NCBI GenBank assembly: GCA_018239715.1
Contig: JAFEGW010000004.1
Coordinates: 1-64,000 of the forward strand
Length of the DNA: 64,000 nt
Direction of reading: 5' to 3'
Origin: Verrucomicrobiota bacterium
GTDB taxonomy: Bacteria > Chlamydiota > Chlamydiia > Chlamydiales > Rhabdochlamydiaceae
Made by a program: the position numbers and the translations under genes
Notes under the pieces: model-generated
Databases searched by the model: none
The model's input: only the letters and a program-made list of their open reading frames with translations
Told to the model about the DNA's origin: nothing
Shown here: one piece after another, positions 16,503 through 25,302 of the stretch
Layout of the letters: the number at the start of each line of letters is the position of its first letter
Numbering within the stretch: position 1 is the stretch's first letter

Positions 16503-17492
16503 TCAACTGCTAAAAAGAAAGCTCCACCCTTTGCGTAAAAGGGGCAAAGCAAATTGCATGAACTCCTCAGGTTCAGCATACTGCGAGGTCAGGATCGATT
16601 GCCGCATTTCTAAAAGCTCGGCATTTCCTTTGAATAAGAATCCCATAAGCTGCTTTAGCTTATTGATGCGGATTTTGGGAGGAACGCCAGCGGGGATTTC
16701 AGCACAATAGACTTCAAAGTAGCGGATCAGATCGTCCCACTGAGGAATAAAGTTTTCCCCAGAAAAATGGGCCTTGATCTGTTGGAACAAAAAGGGGTTG
16801 ATAATGCTTCCGCGGCCGATCATCAATCCATCGCAACCGGTAGTCTTGAGCATCCGAAGAGCATCGTCTACGGTGAGAATATCGCCATTGCCAACTAGCG
16901 GGATCTTCAGGAGAGATTTTGCCTCGGCAATTAAGTCCCACCGCGCGGGAGGGCCGTAGCCATCGACTTTAGTGCGGGGGTGAAGGGTGATGTAACGGAC
17001 ACCACTGGCCTCGGCAGCTAGCAAATTGTCTTTGAAAAGAGAAGTGTCCTCAAACCCTGACCGCATCTTGAGAGTCACAGGAATAGAAACAGCCTCGACG
17101 ATCGATTTAGCGACATCGTGCAAAAAGTCGGGCTCTTTGAGCAAGCTAGAACCGGCTCCTTTGCCCGTGACGGTATTGGAGGGGCATCCACAATTTAAAT
17201 CGATGCGGTGGGCTCCTTTTTTTTCCATCTCGCGGGCCATCGCGGCCATTAAATCGAGTTCGGACCCCATGAGCTGAGCGGCGAGAGGGATCGGAGCGAT
17301 TTCATCGGCTTCATATTCTCGGGCCAGACTTTCGATGTGGGCATTGCGGGGAACCCGGAGAAAATCCCTGACGGCTTCATCAAACCCTCCAATGGAGGCC
17401 ATCGCTTTACGAAAGCACCGATCGCCGACTCCTTCCATAGGGGCCAGCTGAAGATAGGGACAGCCGTTAGAGTTTTTTGGAAGCAGCGTCAT
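16503..17492 (-). CDS. tRNA-dihydrouridine synthase
   Basis: FMN enzyme that reduces uridine to dihydrouridine in tRNA D-loops. TIM-barrel landmarks: LAPMEGVGD near the N-terminus, AAQLMGSE, DLNCGCPSNTVTGKGAGSSLL with the catalytic Cys, LKMRSGFED, ITLHPRT, IPLVGNGDI and GLMIGRGSIINPFLF. About 329 residues from ATG 17492. This start overlaps the end of the FMN reductase gene by 26 bases, so the two are co-transcribed and probably coupled. Which uridine position it modifies cannot be decided here. Confidence 0.92.
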   Translation of the reverse strand: MTLLPKNSNGCPYLQLAPMEGVGDRCFRKAMASIGGFDEAVRDFLRVPRNAHIESLAREYEADEIAPIPLAAQLMGSELDLMAAMAREMEKKGAHRIDLNCGCPSNTVTGKGAGSSLLKEPDFLHDVAKSIVEAVSIPVTLKMRSGFEDTSLFKDNLLAAEASGVRYITLHPRTKVDGYGPPARWDLIAEAKSLLKIPLVGNGDILTVDDALRMLKTTGCDGLMIGRGSIINPFLFQQIKAHFSGENFIPQWDDLIRYFEVYCAEIPAGVPPKIRINKLKQLMGFLFKGNAELLEMRQSILTSQYAEPEEFMQFALPLLRKGWSFLFSS

Positions 17493-18102
17493 TTTTTGCA
17501 AGGGAAGCAGGAATCAGCTGCTGGATTTCTTGTTGAAGCTCTTGTGTAAGAGAGGCACTTTCAAGTTTGCCCTTCGCATCAAAAGCTTGATGGGCGGTGG
17601 GCACGGAGACCTGCTTTGCCATCACATCTCCGCCGACAGCTTCGATAATCGCACGCAAATGAACCAAACCCCGCGCTCCGCCTCCCTTGCCGGGAGAGGC
17701 GCTCATAATCGCAAACTTTTTTCCTTGATAAGCCTCTGCTGAATAGCTTCCTGCATTCCTGGAAGTCCAGTCCAAAGCGTTCTTGAGAGTTGCGGAGATA
17801 GAGGCATTATGTTCGGGGGATGCAATAATGATCGCATCGCTCTGGATCATCAATTGCCTTAACCGTTTTGCCTGAGCAGGCATACCTTTTTCTTCCAAAG
17901 CTGTATCATAGAGCGGCATCGGAAAATCTTTAAAGTCGATGACGGTCACCGTCGCGCCCATTTTGCGGGCTATGTCTGCAGCTTCTAAGACCAGCTTTTG
18001 GTTGTAAGAACCTGCGCGAGTGCTTCCGGCAAAAGCTAAGACTTTCGTCTCAGCTTTCAGAGACATCGTAAAGGCGATGAGTGCTAACAATAGAGTTTTC
18101 AT
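17467..18102 (-). CDS. Exported NAD(P)H-dependent FMN reductase family protein
   Basis: Flavodoxin-like NADPH-dependent FMN reductase (chromate/quinone reductase-like), 211 residues. The FMN phosphate loop is FAGSTRAGSYNQKL, followed by DFPMPLYD and SPEHNASISATLKNALDW, which are diagnostic. Starting at ATG 18102 gives a hydrophobic leader (MKTLLLALIAFTMSLKAE) that resembles a signal peptide; this is unusual, since the family is normally cytosolic and needs cytosolic flavin and NADPH. It overlaps the dihydrouridine synthase start, which is an FMN enzyme too. Confidence 0.85.
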   Translation of the reverse strand: MKTLLLALIAFTMSLKAETKVLAFAGSTRAGSYNQKLVLEAADIARKMGATVTVIDFKDFPMPLYDTALEEKGMPAQAKRLRQLMIQSDAIIIASPEHNASISATLKNALDWTSRNAGSYSAEAYQGKKFAIMSASPGKGGGARGLVHLRAIIEAVGGDVMAKQVSVPTAHQAFDAKGKLESASLTQELQQEIQQLIPASLAKNDAASKKL

Positions 18103-18119
18103 AAAAGGTGGGAAAGGAA

Positions 18120-18152
18120 GCTTTGACAATCAACAGCGTTGATTGTCAAAGC
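18120..18152 (-). terminator. Terminator after the Ala/Lys-rich secreted protein gene
   Basis: Perfect 14-bp stem GCTTTGACAATCAA / TTGATTGTCAAAGC with a 5-base loop, 10 bases beyond the stop at 18163, followed on the minus strand by TTCCTTTCC. It also separates that gene from the FMN reductase. Confidence 0.7.
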
Positions 18153-18162
18153 GAGTTAGGTA

Positions 18163-18408
18163 TTATTTTTTTGTGGCAGCTTCTGGAGCTTTCTCTTTTT
18201 TCTCTTCTTTTGCTTTCGCTTCTGCAGCAGCTTTTTCTTTTGCAGCTTCAGCAACAGCTTTCTCATCTTGAGTTACTGCTACTTCTACTTCAGCTTTCTT
18301 AACGACTTCTTTAGGTTGCTCGTTAGTTTTTGCAAAGAGAGATCCTTGTCCGAGAGCAACAATGCTTCCGAGAAGGACAGAGAGGGCCAATTTCGAATTG
18401 ATTTTCAT
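18163..18408 (-). CDS. Small exported Ala/Lys/Glu-rich protein
   Basis: An 81-residue protein with a signal peptide (MKINSKLALSVLLGSIVALG, cleavage near LFAKT) and a mature part made almost entirely of Ala, Lys and Glu, including EAAKEKAAAEAKAKEEK. It should form a single charged helix. The composition is seen in small periplasmic or surface proteins but gives no function. Own terminator downstream; start followed upstream by an AT-rich gap of about 190 bases before the divergent DUF4239 gene. Confidence 0.65.
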   Translation of the reverse strand: MKINSKLALSVLLGSIVALGQGSLFAKTNEQPKEVVKKAEVEVAVTQDEKAVAEAAKEKAAAEAKAKEEKKEKAPEAATKK

Positions 18409-18601
18409 ATTTTCCTGTGTTTTGTTTAGAAATATTTACTTGATTTGAAATGCATCCAATATCAAGTCCTCCTCAAGATACACTAAGATGGCATTAATTG
18501 TAAGAGGTGAGGGTTAGGCAACCGCTCAACTAAAATTTTTCGTTCTGGAATGAAATGAGAGGGGATTTGAAGCAAAAATCGTTGCGCTCGTAAAGACGCA
18601 A

Positions 18602-19418
18602 GTGTATAAATTAAATTTAATGCATACCTTGTTTGAAACGTCTTCATGGGTCCTATCTTCCCTGTTTATCGTCCTTTCCGCGACGGTTCTCTGCTTAGGA
18701 ATTCTTTGGTTTGCTCGGAAAAAACTCTCCCGCACAGAGCTTAAAAAAAATCATGATGTCGCCGGGTTTACTTTCAGCATTATCGGCGTCCTCTACAGCG
18801 TTATCCTGGGCTTCACTGTGATCAATGTCCAAAACCGCTATAATGTGGTCTTGGAAAGCATCCAAACAGAGGCTATCCTGCTGGCGGATCTGTATCAAGA
18901 TGCGGCCTATTTTTCACCGGATGAGCAAAGCGCTATCCGGACAAGCTTGCGTAGTTATATTACCTATGTCGTGAATGAAGAATGGTGGCAATCGGGGGAC
19001 AAGACGATCGATATGAAGGCCCGGTCCCATATCCGCGACATTTGGGACAGCTATTACACCGTCCATTTAAAAAACGAGAAGATGTCCCTCTGGTACACCG
19101 AGTCTATCTCCAAACTCAACAGCCTGTTAAATGCCCGGCTCACGAGGCAGTTTAATTCCACTGTGCACCTGGGGGGGTATGATGTGGAGCCTTTTAATCG
19201 TGGGAGCCGTGATTACCATCTGCTTTATGTTCTTTTTCGGCCTTGAAAATACCCGCAGCCATATGCTGATGACCGCACTCCTCGCCGGTTATATCTCTTT
19301 CATGCTCTATCTAGTCTATTCTTTAGACAATGTCTTTAAGGGGCCTCAAGGGATCCGCCCGGTCGCCTTAGAGCAGGTCTATGCTCTTTTCGATCAATGG
19401 GACAAAGAATCTTTTTAG
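18602..19418 (+). pseudogene. DUF4239 (bestrophin-like) membrane protein, frameshifted at a G7 tract
   Basis: Two overlapping frames together encode one DUF4239-type protein. The first (to 19246) has two membrane helices near the N-terminus (WVLSSLFIVLSATVLCLGIL and AGFTFSIIGVLYSVILGFTV) and the conserved soluble part up to NSTVHLGG. The second continues with MMWSLLIVGAVITICFMFFFG and NTRSHMLMTALLAG, the conserved third and fourth helices, ending near DQWDKESF. The join falls in seven G at 19171-19177; six G would restore one frame of about 270 residues. It may be a switching tract, a recent mutation or a base-count error. A GTG at 18602 or ATG at 18620 may be the start; TATAAA lies immediately upstream. 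Confidence 0.8.
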
Positions 19419-19453
19419 AGTTTTCCATTTCGCTTTTGTGGTAAAATATTCCC

Positions 19454-21244
19454 ATGACTCTGCTTCTTAACTGCCAATCCCTCACTAAATTTTTCGGATC
19501 TCGGCTCCTTTTTCAAGACCTCTCTTTGAGTGTTTTTACAGGAGAGCGGGTCGGGCTGATTGGGCCCAACGGCTCGGGAAAATCGACGCTGCTTAAAATC
19601 CTGGCGGGCTTTGAAAAAGCAACCAGCGGTATCGTCTCCGCAAAACGCGGGCTGCAGGTCGGGTACGTCCCCCAATCTTGCGAGTTCCCCGATCAAACAC
19701 CGAAATCTGTCTTATTGGATCAGCTGAAGGACGATCCGCGACCCGATTATGAGAAAGAACTCTTAGCAGAGACTTGGCTGAGCAAGCTCGGCTTCAAAGG
19801 AACGGAACCCTCCGCCCACCTACTCTCCGGCGGCTGGAAAAAAAGGCTCAGTATCGCCCTGGCCTTGATCCTCTCTCCCGATTTATTACTTTTAGACGAA
19901 CCGACCAACCACCTCGATCTGGAAGGGATCTTATGGCTAGAAAAGTTTTTGAGCAGAGAAGCACCGTCTTATATCCTCGTGAGCCATGATCGGTATTTTC
20001 TTCAAAACATGGTCAATCGCATCGTCGAAATCAACCGTGTTTATCCTCACGGGCTCTTTTCCATTGAAGGAACCTATAGCCACTTCCTGGAGAAAAAAGA
20101 AGAGTTTTTGAAGGGGCAAATCGAGCAAGAAAGGTCGCTGGCTTCCAAAGCCCGACGTGAAGTGGATTGGCTGGGGCGGTCTGCTCCTGCTCGTACCTCT
20201 AAATCGAAGTCGAGAATCGAAGACGCCCATGAGCTCTTGCAAGAACTCTCGCAGGTCCATGGAAGAAATGTCCAGAAAAAAAGCGACATTGATTTTGCAG
20301 CCACCCATCGCGAGACACAAAAACTACTCACAGCCAAAAACCTCTCCAAAGACATCGCCGGCCGGGTTCTTTTCCGCCATCTCGATTTTGTTCTTTCTCC
20401 GGGCAAGCGGATGGGGCTCATGGGCCCTAACGGATCGGGCAAAACCACCTTACTAAAGATGATTGCCGGAGAAATCTCTCCCGATCAAGGGACCCTCAAA
20501 CAGGCCGACGGCCTCAAAATTGTTTATTTTGATCAGCACCGCGTGCAGCTTCCCGGCCACATCTCCTTAAGGCAAGCGCTGTCTCCCCAAGGCGATTACG
20601 TCACCTTCCACGGGCAAAAGATCCATATCAACGGCTGGTGCAAAAGATTTCTCTTCTCTCCCGACATCTTAGAGATGCCTCTAGAAAAACTCTCCGGCGG
20701 CGAACGCGCCCGGATTTCGATTGCCCATTTGATGCTCCAGCCGGCCGATGTCCTTCTGCTCGATGAACCGACCAACGACCTCGATATTCCTACTTTGGAA
20801 ACTCTCGAAGAAAGTTTGGTCGATTTCCCTGGTGCTGTTGTCCTCATCACCCATGATCGGTGTATGCTGGACCGGATCTGCACCACCCTCCTGGCCCTCG
20901 GCGACCCTGATAAAAATGATTTCTTCGAGGACTATTCTCAATGGGAGGCCTCTCTTAAAAGCCCAGCCCAGGAAGAAAAGAAAGAAAAAAAAGCTGAGCC
21001 CAGGCCCGCTAAAATCAAGCTCTCCTACACTGAAAAAAAAGAATACGACCAAATGGAAGAGAAGATCTCTAAGCTCGAAGAAAAAATCAAACAGCTCAAC
21101 CTCCAGCTTGAAGATCCCGCTTTTGCTCAAAATCCCGAGCAGCTTCAGCTGCTTTGCACTGAAATCGGCCTTTCCGAGAACCGACTTGAACAACTCTATC
21201 TCCGCTGGGAAGAGCTCGATAAAAAACACCGCGGAACGTTATAA
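19454..21244 (+). CDS. uup: ABC-F family ATP-binding protein, Uup type
   Basis: Cytosolic twin-ATPase ABC-F protein, 596 residues, of the group that acts at the ribosome or on branched DNA intermediates. Two nucleotide-binding domains: Walker A GPNGSGKSTLLKIL and GPNGSGKTTLLKMI, signatures LLSGGWKKRLSIA and KLSGGERARISIA, Walker B LLLLDEPTNHLDLEG and LLLLDEPTNDLDI. The interdomain linker (about residues 220-285) carries the WLGRSAPARTSKSKSRIE stretch typical of Uup. The C-terminal 80 residues are Lys/Glu-rich coiled coil, also Uup-like. TAAAAT at 19442-19447 could be a -10 box with a very short leader. Confidence 0.9.
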   Translation: MTLLLNCQSLTKFFGSRLLFQDLSLSVFTGERVGLIGPNGSGKSTLLKILAGFEKATSGIVSAKRGLQVGYVPQSCEFPDQTPKSVLLDQLKDDPRPDYEKELLAETWLSKLGFKGTEPSAHLLSGGWKKRLSIALALILSPDLLLLDEPTNHLDLEGILWLEKFLSREAPSYILVSHDRYFLQNMVNRIVEINRVYPHGLFSIEGTYSHFLEKKEEFLKGQIEQERSLASKARREVDWLGRSAPARTSKSKSRIEDAHELLQELSQVHGRNVQKKSDIDFAATHRETQKLLTAKNLSKDIAGRVLFRHLDFVLSPGKRMGLMGPNGSGKTTLLKMIAGEISPDQGTLKQADGLKIVYFDQHRVQLPGHISLRQALSPQGDYVTFHGQKIHINGWCKRFLFSPDILEMPLEKLSGGERARISIAHLMLQPADVLLLDEPTNDLDIPTLETLEESLVDFPGAVVLITHDRCMLDRICTTLLALGDPDKNDFFEDYSQWEASLKSPAQEEKKEKKAEPRPAKIKLSYTEKKEYDQMEEKISKLEEKIKQLNLQLEDPAFAQNPEQLQLLCTEIGLSENRLEQLYLRWEELDKKHRGTL

Positions 21245-21256
21245 TGGAGACCTATG

Positions 21257-21790
21257 ATGCTTAAGATATTTTTGTTAGCTGGCCTTTTAATGAGCCCGAT
21301 GATCGAGGCTCAAACTCCAGGAGAAAAAACACCAGTGATGGACTACAAGACCGAAAAGCAGGGAAAAAAATTTTTCATCGGCATCGAAGTTCGAACGAAT
21401 AACCAAGAGTGCGTCCCCCATATGCAAAAGCTTTGGGAAAGGTTCTACACAGAAGGTCTTCTCGAAAAAATCCCCCACAAAGTTAACAACACTATCTACG
21501 CTGTTTATACCGATTACGAAGGAGATTTTACAAAACCTTACACTTACATTCTCAGCTGTGAAGTCTCGTCTTTAAAAGATATTCCTGAAGGTTTTGTAGG
21601 GAAAGAGGTGCCTGCAGCCTCTTACGCTGTCTACACCACTCAAGGTCACTATCCTCAAGGCTTGGTAGCCGCATGGCAGGCGATTTGGCAGTGTCCTTTT
21701 AAACGGGCTTATACGACTGATTTTGAAGTCTACCGTCCTGACTTCAATCCTCAATCAAATCCCGAAGTTAAAATCTATATCGCACTTTAG
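21257..21790 (+). CDS. Exported GyrI-like (effector-binding domain) protein
   Basis: A 177-residue exported protein. ATG 21257 (second of two adjacent ATGs) is better spaced from GGAGA and begins a signal peptide ending near IEAQTPG. The mature part matches the GyrI-like/AraC effector-binding fold: FFIGIEVRTNNQE, a helix with LWERF, AVYTDYEGDFTKPYTYILSCEV, IPAG-like EVPAASYAVYTTQG, a WQAIW helix and the terminal DFEVYRPDFN. Such domains bind small hydrophobic molecules; an exported single-domain form would be a periplasmic binder. Only 12 bases after uup, so probably its partner in transcription. Confidence 0.75.
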   Translation: MLKIFLLAGLLMSPMIEAQTPGEKTPVMDYKTEKQGKKFFIGIEVRTNNQECVPHMQKLWERFYTEGLLEKIPHKVNNTIYAVYTDYEGDFTKPYTYILSCEVSSLKDIPEGFVGKEVPAASYAVYTTQGHYPQGLVAAWQAIWQCPFKRAYTTDFEVYRPDFNPQSNPEVKIYIAL

Positions 21791-21794
21791 ACAT

Positions 21795-22316
21795 CTACTG
21801 GATCTGAGGCCTTAACTCAGACACAGGTGCCACAGGGACAAATTTAGAGATGTCAGGCATTTGCAGTCCTGGAGGAAAATCGCTTTTTTGAGCGCGGACC
21901 CAGGTTTGACTCCTGCCCAGCCCCATCAATTTACCTTCGACGATCAAGTTCCCGTTTTCTGTCCAAACAACTGCTTTGTAAACTTTACCGTTTTCAGGAT
22001 TTAAGATTTCCCCTTTGTAGACAGAGCCTCTCTTGTCCAAAGCCCAAATGAAGTCTAAGCCGCTATAATACGGCTGTCCGGGAAGCCCTGTTGCCCGTTT
22101 TTTGGGATCGATGAACGAATCATCCATCTTTCCATTATCATCGAAAGAACCTATCATCCGCCCGAAATAGTCATTTTTATAGGGATAAATCACGACGATA
22201 CACTCCGGCTTTCCATTGGTCTCATTGATGGTTTTCCAATATCCTTCGATATCGGCTGCAGCTCGCAGAGAGCAGCATGCGAATAAAAAGATCAAGCCTA
22301 AGAGTAGTTTTTTCAT
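21795..22316 (-). CDS. Exported DUF2147 family protein, second copy
   Basis: A 173-residue paralogue of the protein at 15945-16439. Signal peptide MKKLLLGLIFLFACCSLRA, then DIEGYWKTINETNGKPE, YFGRMIGSF, GLDFIWALDKRGSVYKGEI, VYKAVVWTENGNLIVEGKL and GRSQTWVR, all aligning with the other copy. Tail reads PDISKFVPVAP. The presence of two copies about 5.4 kb apart suggests functional specialisation or redundancy in the periplasm. AAAGG precedes ATG 22316. Confidence 0.85.
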   Translation of the reverse strand: MKKLLLGLIFLFACCSLRAAADIEGYWKTINETNGKPECIVVIYPYKNDYFGRMIGSFDDNGKMDDSFIDPKKRATGLPGQPYYSGLDFIWALDKRGSVYKGEILNPENGKVYKAVVWTENGNLIVEGKLMGLGRSQTWVRAQKSDFPPGLQMPDISKFVPVAPVSELRPQIQ

Positions 22317-22398
22317 CTTTATACCTTTTATCCTGACTATTTTCAGTTTTCAAAAACTTGTCAATAATTATTTAAACGAGATACTTAGAATTAATAAA

Positions 22399-22593
22399 AT
22401 GAAGAAAAATATCGGAGCTCCTGACCGGATCATCAGACTGATGGCGGGGATTGTTTTGCTCATCTTCGCTTACTTGAAGATGAGCTGGATTCTATTCTTT
22501 TTTGGGCTTTTCGCCCTTTTTGAAGCCTTCATGAGCTGGTGCATCCTGTATCAACTCTTAGGGATGAATAGCTGCCCGCTTAAGAAAAAATAA
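22399..22593 (+). CDS. DUF2892 (YgaP-type) membrane protein
   Basis: A 64-residue protein starting MKKNIGAPDRIIRLMAGIVLL, the hallmark of DUF2892 membrane proteins (N.G..DR.iR). Two membrane helices at residues 13-27 and 30-46, then Cys50 and Cys60 in the short tail. Family members are often fused to or paired with rhodanese domains, but none is adjacent. A longer upstream frame exists but lies antisense to the DUF2147 gene and lacks family similarity. Confidence 0.82.
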   Translation: MKKNIGAPDRIIRLMAGIVLLIFAYLKMSWILFFFGLFALFEAFMSWCILYQLLGMNSCPLKKK

Positions 22594-22595
22594 AT

Positions 22596-23816
22596 CTACT
22601 TTGATGGCTCTCCCTGGAAATATTTCGCGTATTTCATCGGCTCTTTCCGTTTCCAAGGGCAATAGCTATTGCAAAAGTCGATCCGATCGCCTAAGGGAGG
22701 ATGGCTGCTGCGCCAAAACTTAAAAATAGGGCCCGGACGGGGATTTGCCAAGTTTTCTTGTTGGAGAGCGATAAAGGCTTTGGCTGCAGCTTCATTGTTT
22801 TCGGTGATCTCGAGTCCAAACCGATCAGCCTCATGCTCGAAATACCGGCTGAAGCAATTCGAAATCGGCGACGAGAGGAGCATGTAAAGAGTAATCAGAA
22901 ATAGCAGAAGCGGCAAAGAAGCGATATTGGAAAGCTGAGTGAACCCAAATCTCTGCTGATACCGGTTCATCAAATAATTCGCTGATCGGTAGGTCAGATA
23001 AAAGACTACAAAAGAAAGAACGCTCAAATAGCCTAAATTCCACCAGAGATGATGCAGGACATAGTGGCCCATTTCATGGCCCATCACAAAGAGGATCTCA
23101 TCGGGCTTCATTTGCTGGATTGTAGTATCCCAAAGGACGATCCGATGGGTAGCCCCAAAACCTATGACATAGGCATTAAGCATCTTGGTTTCTTGGCTTT
23201 TATCCACTTCGAAAACACGTCCCTCATGAATACCTGCACGAGAAGCAAGATCTAAAATCTGCTGTTCCAGTTTTTTATTTTTCATCGGCCCGAATTTATT
23301 GAAGAGCGGATCGACCCATATCGGCTGGACAATCATCGTAATGAACATGATGGCAATGCTTGCCAAACTCCCGTAGAACCACCACCTGCGAGGGCTCTTC
23401 TTTAGAAGCAAGTAAAAGATCCAGATGAAGGCCGCAGCGCTGATGATACTCACTAGAGTGCTTTTGCCGTAATTATCAAACCAGCGGCTCAGTGTTTGCG
23501 TCGAAAGGCCGTATTGATGCTGACGGACATAGTCGGAATAGAAATCGAGCGGGAAGCTCAAAAGCTGTGAGATAACGATAAAGAATATCAGATAAACGAC
23601 GATGGTGAAATACCAGTACTTCCCCCATCTTTGGGCTAAATGAGAGATCTTTCCAGTCCATCCCCATAACAGAAAAATCAGGGGAACAGCCAAGCTCCAA
23701 AACTGCTGCACAATCCACAGCAGATTTCCGCTTCTGTAATACTGCATGGCCAGCTCGCTAGCCTCGGGAACCGCTACATTTGCACACTCAGGTGTCGCTG
23801 CAAGAATTTCAAGCAT
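22596..23816 (-). CDS. M48 family zinc metallopeptidase, Ste24-like
   Basis: Integral-membrane zinc protease of the M48A (Ste24, CAAX protease 1) type, 406 residues. ATG 23816 follows GAGGA and is preferred to upstream ATGs. Zinc site: VMGHEMGHYVL (both His and Glu) and the third ligand in YFEHEADRFGLEI. Several membrane segments precede (IVQQFWSLAVPLIFLLWGW, YWYFTIVVYLIFFIVI, STLVSIISAAAFIWIFYLLL) and WVDPLFNKFGP is a Ste24 signature. Bacterial homologues are thought to act in membrane protein quality control; an intracellular bacterium could also meet prenylated host proteins, which is speculation. Confidence 0.9.
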   Translation of the reverse strand: MLEILAATPECANVAVPEASELAMQYYRSGNLLWIVQQFWSLAVPLIFLLWGWTGKISHLAQRWGKYWYFTIVVYLIFFIVISQLLSFPLDFYSDYVRQHQYGLSTQTLSRWFDNYGKSTLVSIISAAAFIWIFYLLLKKSPRRWWFYGSLASIAIMFITMIVQPIWVDPLFNKFGPMKNKKLEQQILDLASRAGIHEGRVFEVDKSQETKMLNAYVIGFGATHRIVLWDTTIQQMKPDEILFVMGHEMGHYVLHHLWWNLGYLSVLSFVVFYLTYRSANYLMNRYQQRFGFTQLSNIASLPLLLFLITLYMLLSSPISNCFSRYFEHEADRFGLEITENNEAAAKAFIALQQENLANPRPGPIFKFWRSSHPPLGDRIDFCNSYCPWKRKEPMKYAKYFQGEPSK

Positions 23817-23936
23817 ACTCGTCCTCTTTTGGTCATTGTTGACGATCGCACGCTTCTTTACTACGAAGAACTTTGCGAATCTATCCTCTTTACAACTCAT
23901 CATCTTTGTTGTAGAGAAACTCTTAAGAGGGGTGTT

Positions 23937-24230
23937 ATGAAACGTCAGCGTTTGGTCGGTTGGTTATCTATTATCCTAGGCATTGTCTTTATTATTCTTG
24001 CGGTCCATTCCATGCATGAATTTGCGATGGAAAAGGGGCTCATGCACGATGTTAAAAGATTTTTTACCCAAAATCCCCTTTGGAACCCTCTGATCAAATT
24101 CTTTGGCGGAACACCCCAAGTCCTACCTCCGAAACACGATTCAGGTGCCATCGTGACCCAAATCTTTGGCATCATCCTGATTGCTTTGGGCGGGATTGCG
24201 GTCTATCTTTCTAGAAAGAAAAGACGCTAA
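23937..24230 (+). CDS. Two-helix membrane protein of unknown function
   Basis: A 97-residue protein beginning MKRQRLVGWLSIILGIVFIIL with AAGAGGGG in front of ATG 23937. First helix at residues 7-23, second at 72-88 (IFGIILIALGGIAVYL), with a polar middle of about 45 residues, then basic KKRR. Not recognised. It converges on the outer-membrane-like gene with a 4-base overlap of stops and is divergent from the M48 protease gene. Confidence 0.6.
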   Translation: MKRQRLVGWLSIILGIVFIILAVHSMHEFAMEKGLMHDVKRFFTQNPLWNPLIKFFGGTPQVLPPKHDSGAIVTQIFGIILIALGGIAVYLSRKKRR

Positions 24231-25210
24231 ATATAGATGCTCAGCGCAATGATAGGGGTCGTATACCGGGAGCTGTTTCTTCCTGCGTAAGTGAACCAAA
24301 CGCCTCCGATGACGCCGAGACTTGTACTCCAGCTATATTCGATACCAGGGGCCAAGCTCAGCTGCTCCCTGGAAGGTCTCCTCATAGCCGCCCGATTGCC
24401 ATCGGCTAGAGTGCCGGATTTCCCTGAAAACCGGTTTTTATTGTTATGCTGATAAATGAAGTCGCAGGTAAAAGCCCATCGCTGGGTAAAGTTATACTGA
24501 AACGCTCCATCGACGGTAAATACGTTGCCAGGATAAACAGTTCCTCGGGTATTTGGCGCTCCCCCGTAAGTATTGATCCCTCTTACATCCGCACGGGTCC
24601 CGATCTGATAGTTGAAAGATAGAAAGGCTTCAAGAAAATGAATCCCCGAAGTATGCCACAGTTTAGAAAAAACCAGACCCGCTGCAGGCTGCCATGAGCC
24701 TGAACCGATAGCATCGGTTCTTCTACGATTGGCTCTTAAATGTTGGAACTTGCCTAAGGGGACATTCGCTCTCAAAGCAAGCTTCATCGCAGGCCATGGA
24801 TCTTCCAGCTGCGACCTCAGGAGTTGGAAATTAATACCGATCGGCAAATCTCCCGCATTGAAGTAGTGGCGGCCTTGCGTTGTGTTATAAAAAACCTGAG
24901 GATAGACATGTAAATCTAAATAGGGAAGAACCCCCATTTTGATTTTCAATTGAAACTGATTGGAATGAAAATGAGGCCGTGAATGAGCTTTCCAGTGGTT
25001 GTTGTAAACTCCCGTATGATCGAAAAAATAGAAATACGGTTCGAGGCTCACATGGACCTGCGGAACTGTGTAGGCTGAAGGAGAGATCAAAGGCCCTGTG
25101 AACCAGGGAGAGATGTTGGCTGGAAACTCGAGAACGTGGGTCGTCTCTTCATCTGCAGCGAGATATGACATCGCTAGCATCAATCCGCAAAGCCAGTAAT
25201 ATTTCTTCAA
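24227..25210 (-). CDS. Outer-membrane beta-barrel-like exported protein
   Basis: About 327 residues. TTG 25210 is chosen as start because GGGAGG lies six bases before it and translation from there gives a signal peptide (KKYYWLCGLMLAMSYLAADE). Mature sequence is built of alternating aromatic-polar strands (HVSLEPYFYFFDHTG, FQLKIKMGVLPYLDLHVYPQVFYN, FTVDGAFQYNFTQRWAFTCDFIYQHN) and ends in ALSIYI, an outer-membrane-style C-terminus with a final hydrophobic residue. The pattern resembles MetA/transporter-type barrels used for hydrophobic compounds. Substrate unknown. Confidence 0.72.
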   Translation of the reverse strand: MKKYYWLCGLMLAMSYLAADEETTHVLEFPANISPWFTGPLISPSAYTVPQVHVSLEPYFYFFDHTGVYNNHWKAHSRPHFHSNQFQLKIKMGVLPYLDLHVYPQVFYNTTQGRHYFNAGDLPIGINFQLLRSQLEDPWPAMKLALRANVPLGKFQHLRANRRRTDAIGSGSWQPAAGLVFSKLWHTSGIHFLEAFLSFNYQIGTRADVRGINTYGGAPNTRGTVYPGNVFTVDGAFQYNFTQRWAFTCDFIYQHNNKNRFSGKSGTLADGNRAAMRRPSREQLSLAPGIEYSWSTSLGVIGGVWFTYAGRNSSRYTTPIIALSIYI

Positions 25211-25302
25211 TGCTTGCCTCCCGTTCAAAGCGAGTATTTTTATTCCTAAACTAGATCCCATCTAAACATCCTCTGAAATGCTGTTTTTTCCGAAAAAGAC
25301 CT

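Noticed and set aside
19160-19185. Programmed ribosomal frameshift at the G7 tract
   Set aside because: No slippery heptamer of the usual kind or downstream pseudoknot is evident, and DUF4239 genes are not known to need frameshifting; slippage of the DNA tract or an error is simpler.
19131-19418. Second short gene starting inside the DUF4239 frame
   Set aside because: It contains the conserved C-terminal helices that belong to the upstream frame, so it is the second half of one frameshifted gene.
20681-21229. Long open frame antisense to the ABC-F gene
   Set aside because: Its sequence is an artefact of the coding strand (long runs of Phe opposite Lys/Glu codons) and has no ribosome site or family pattern.
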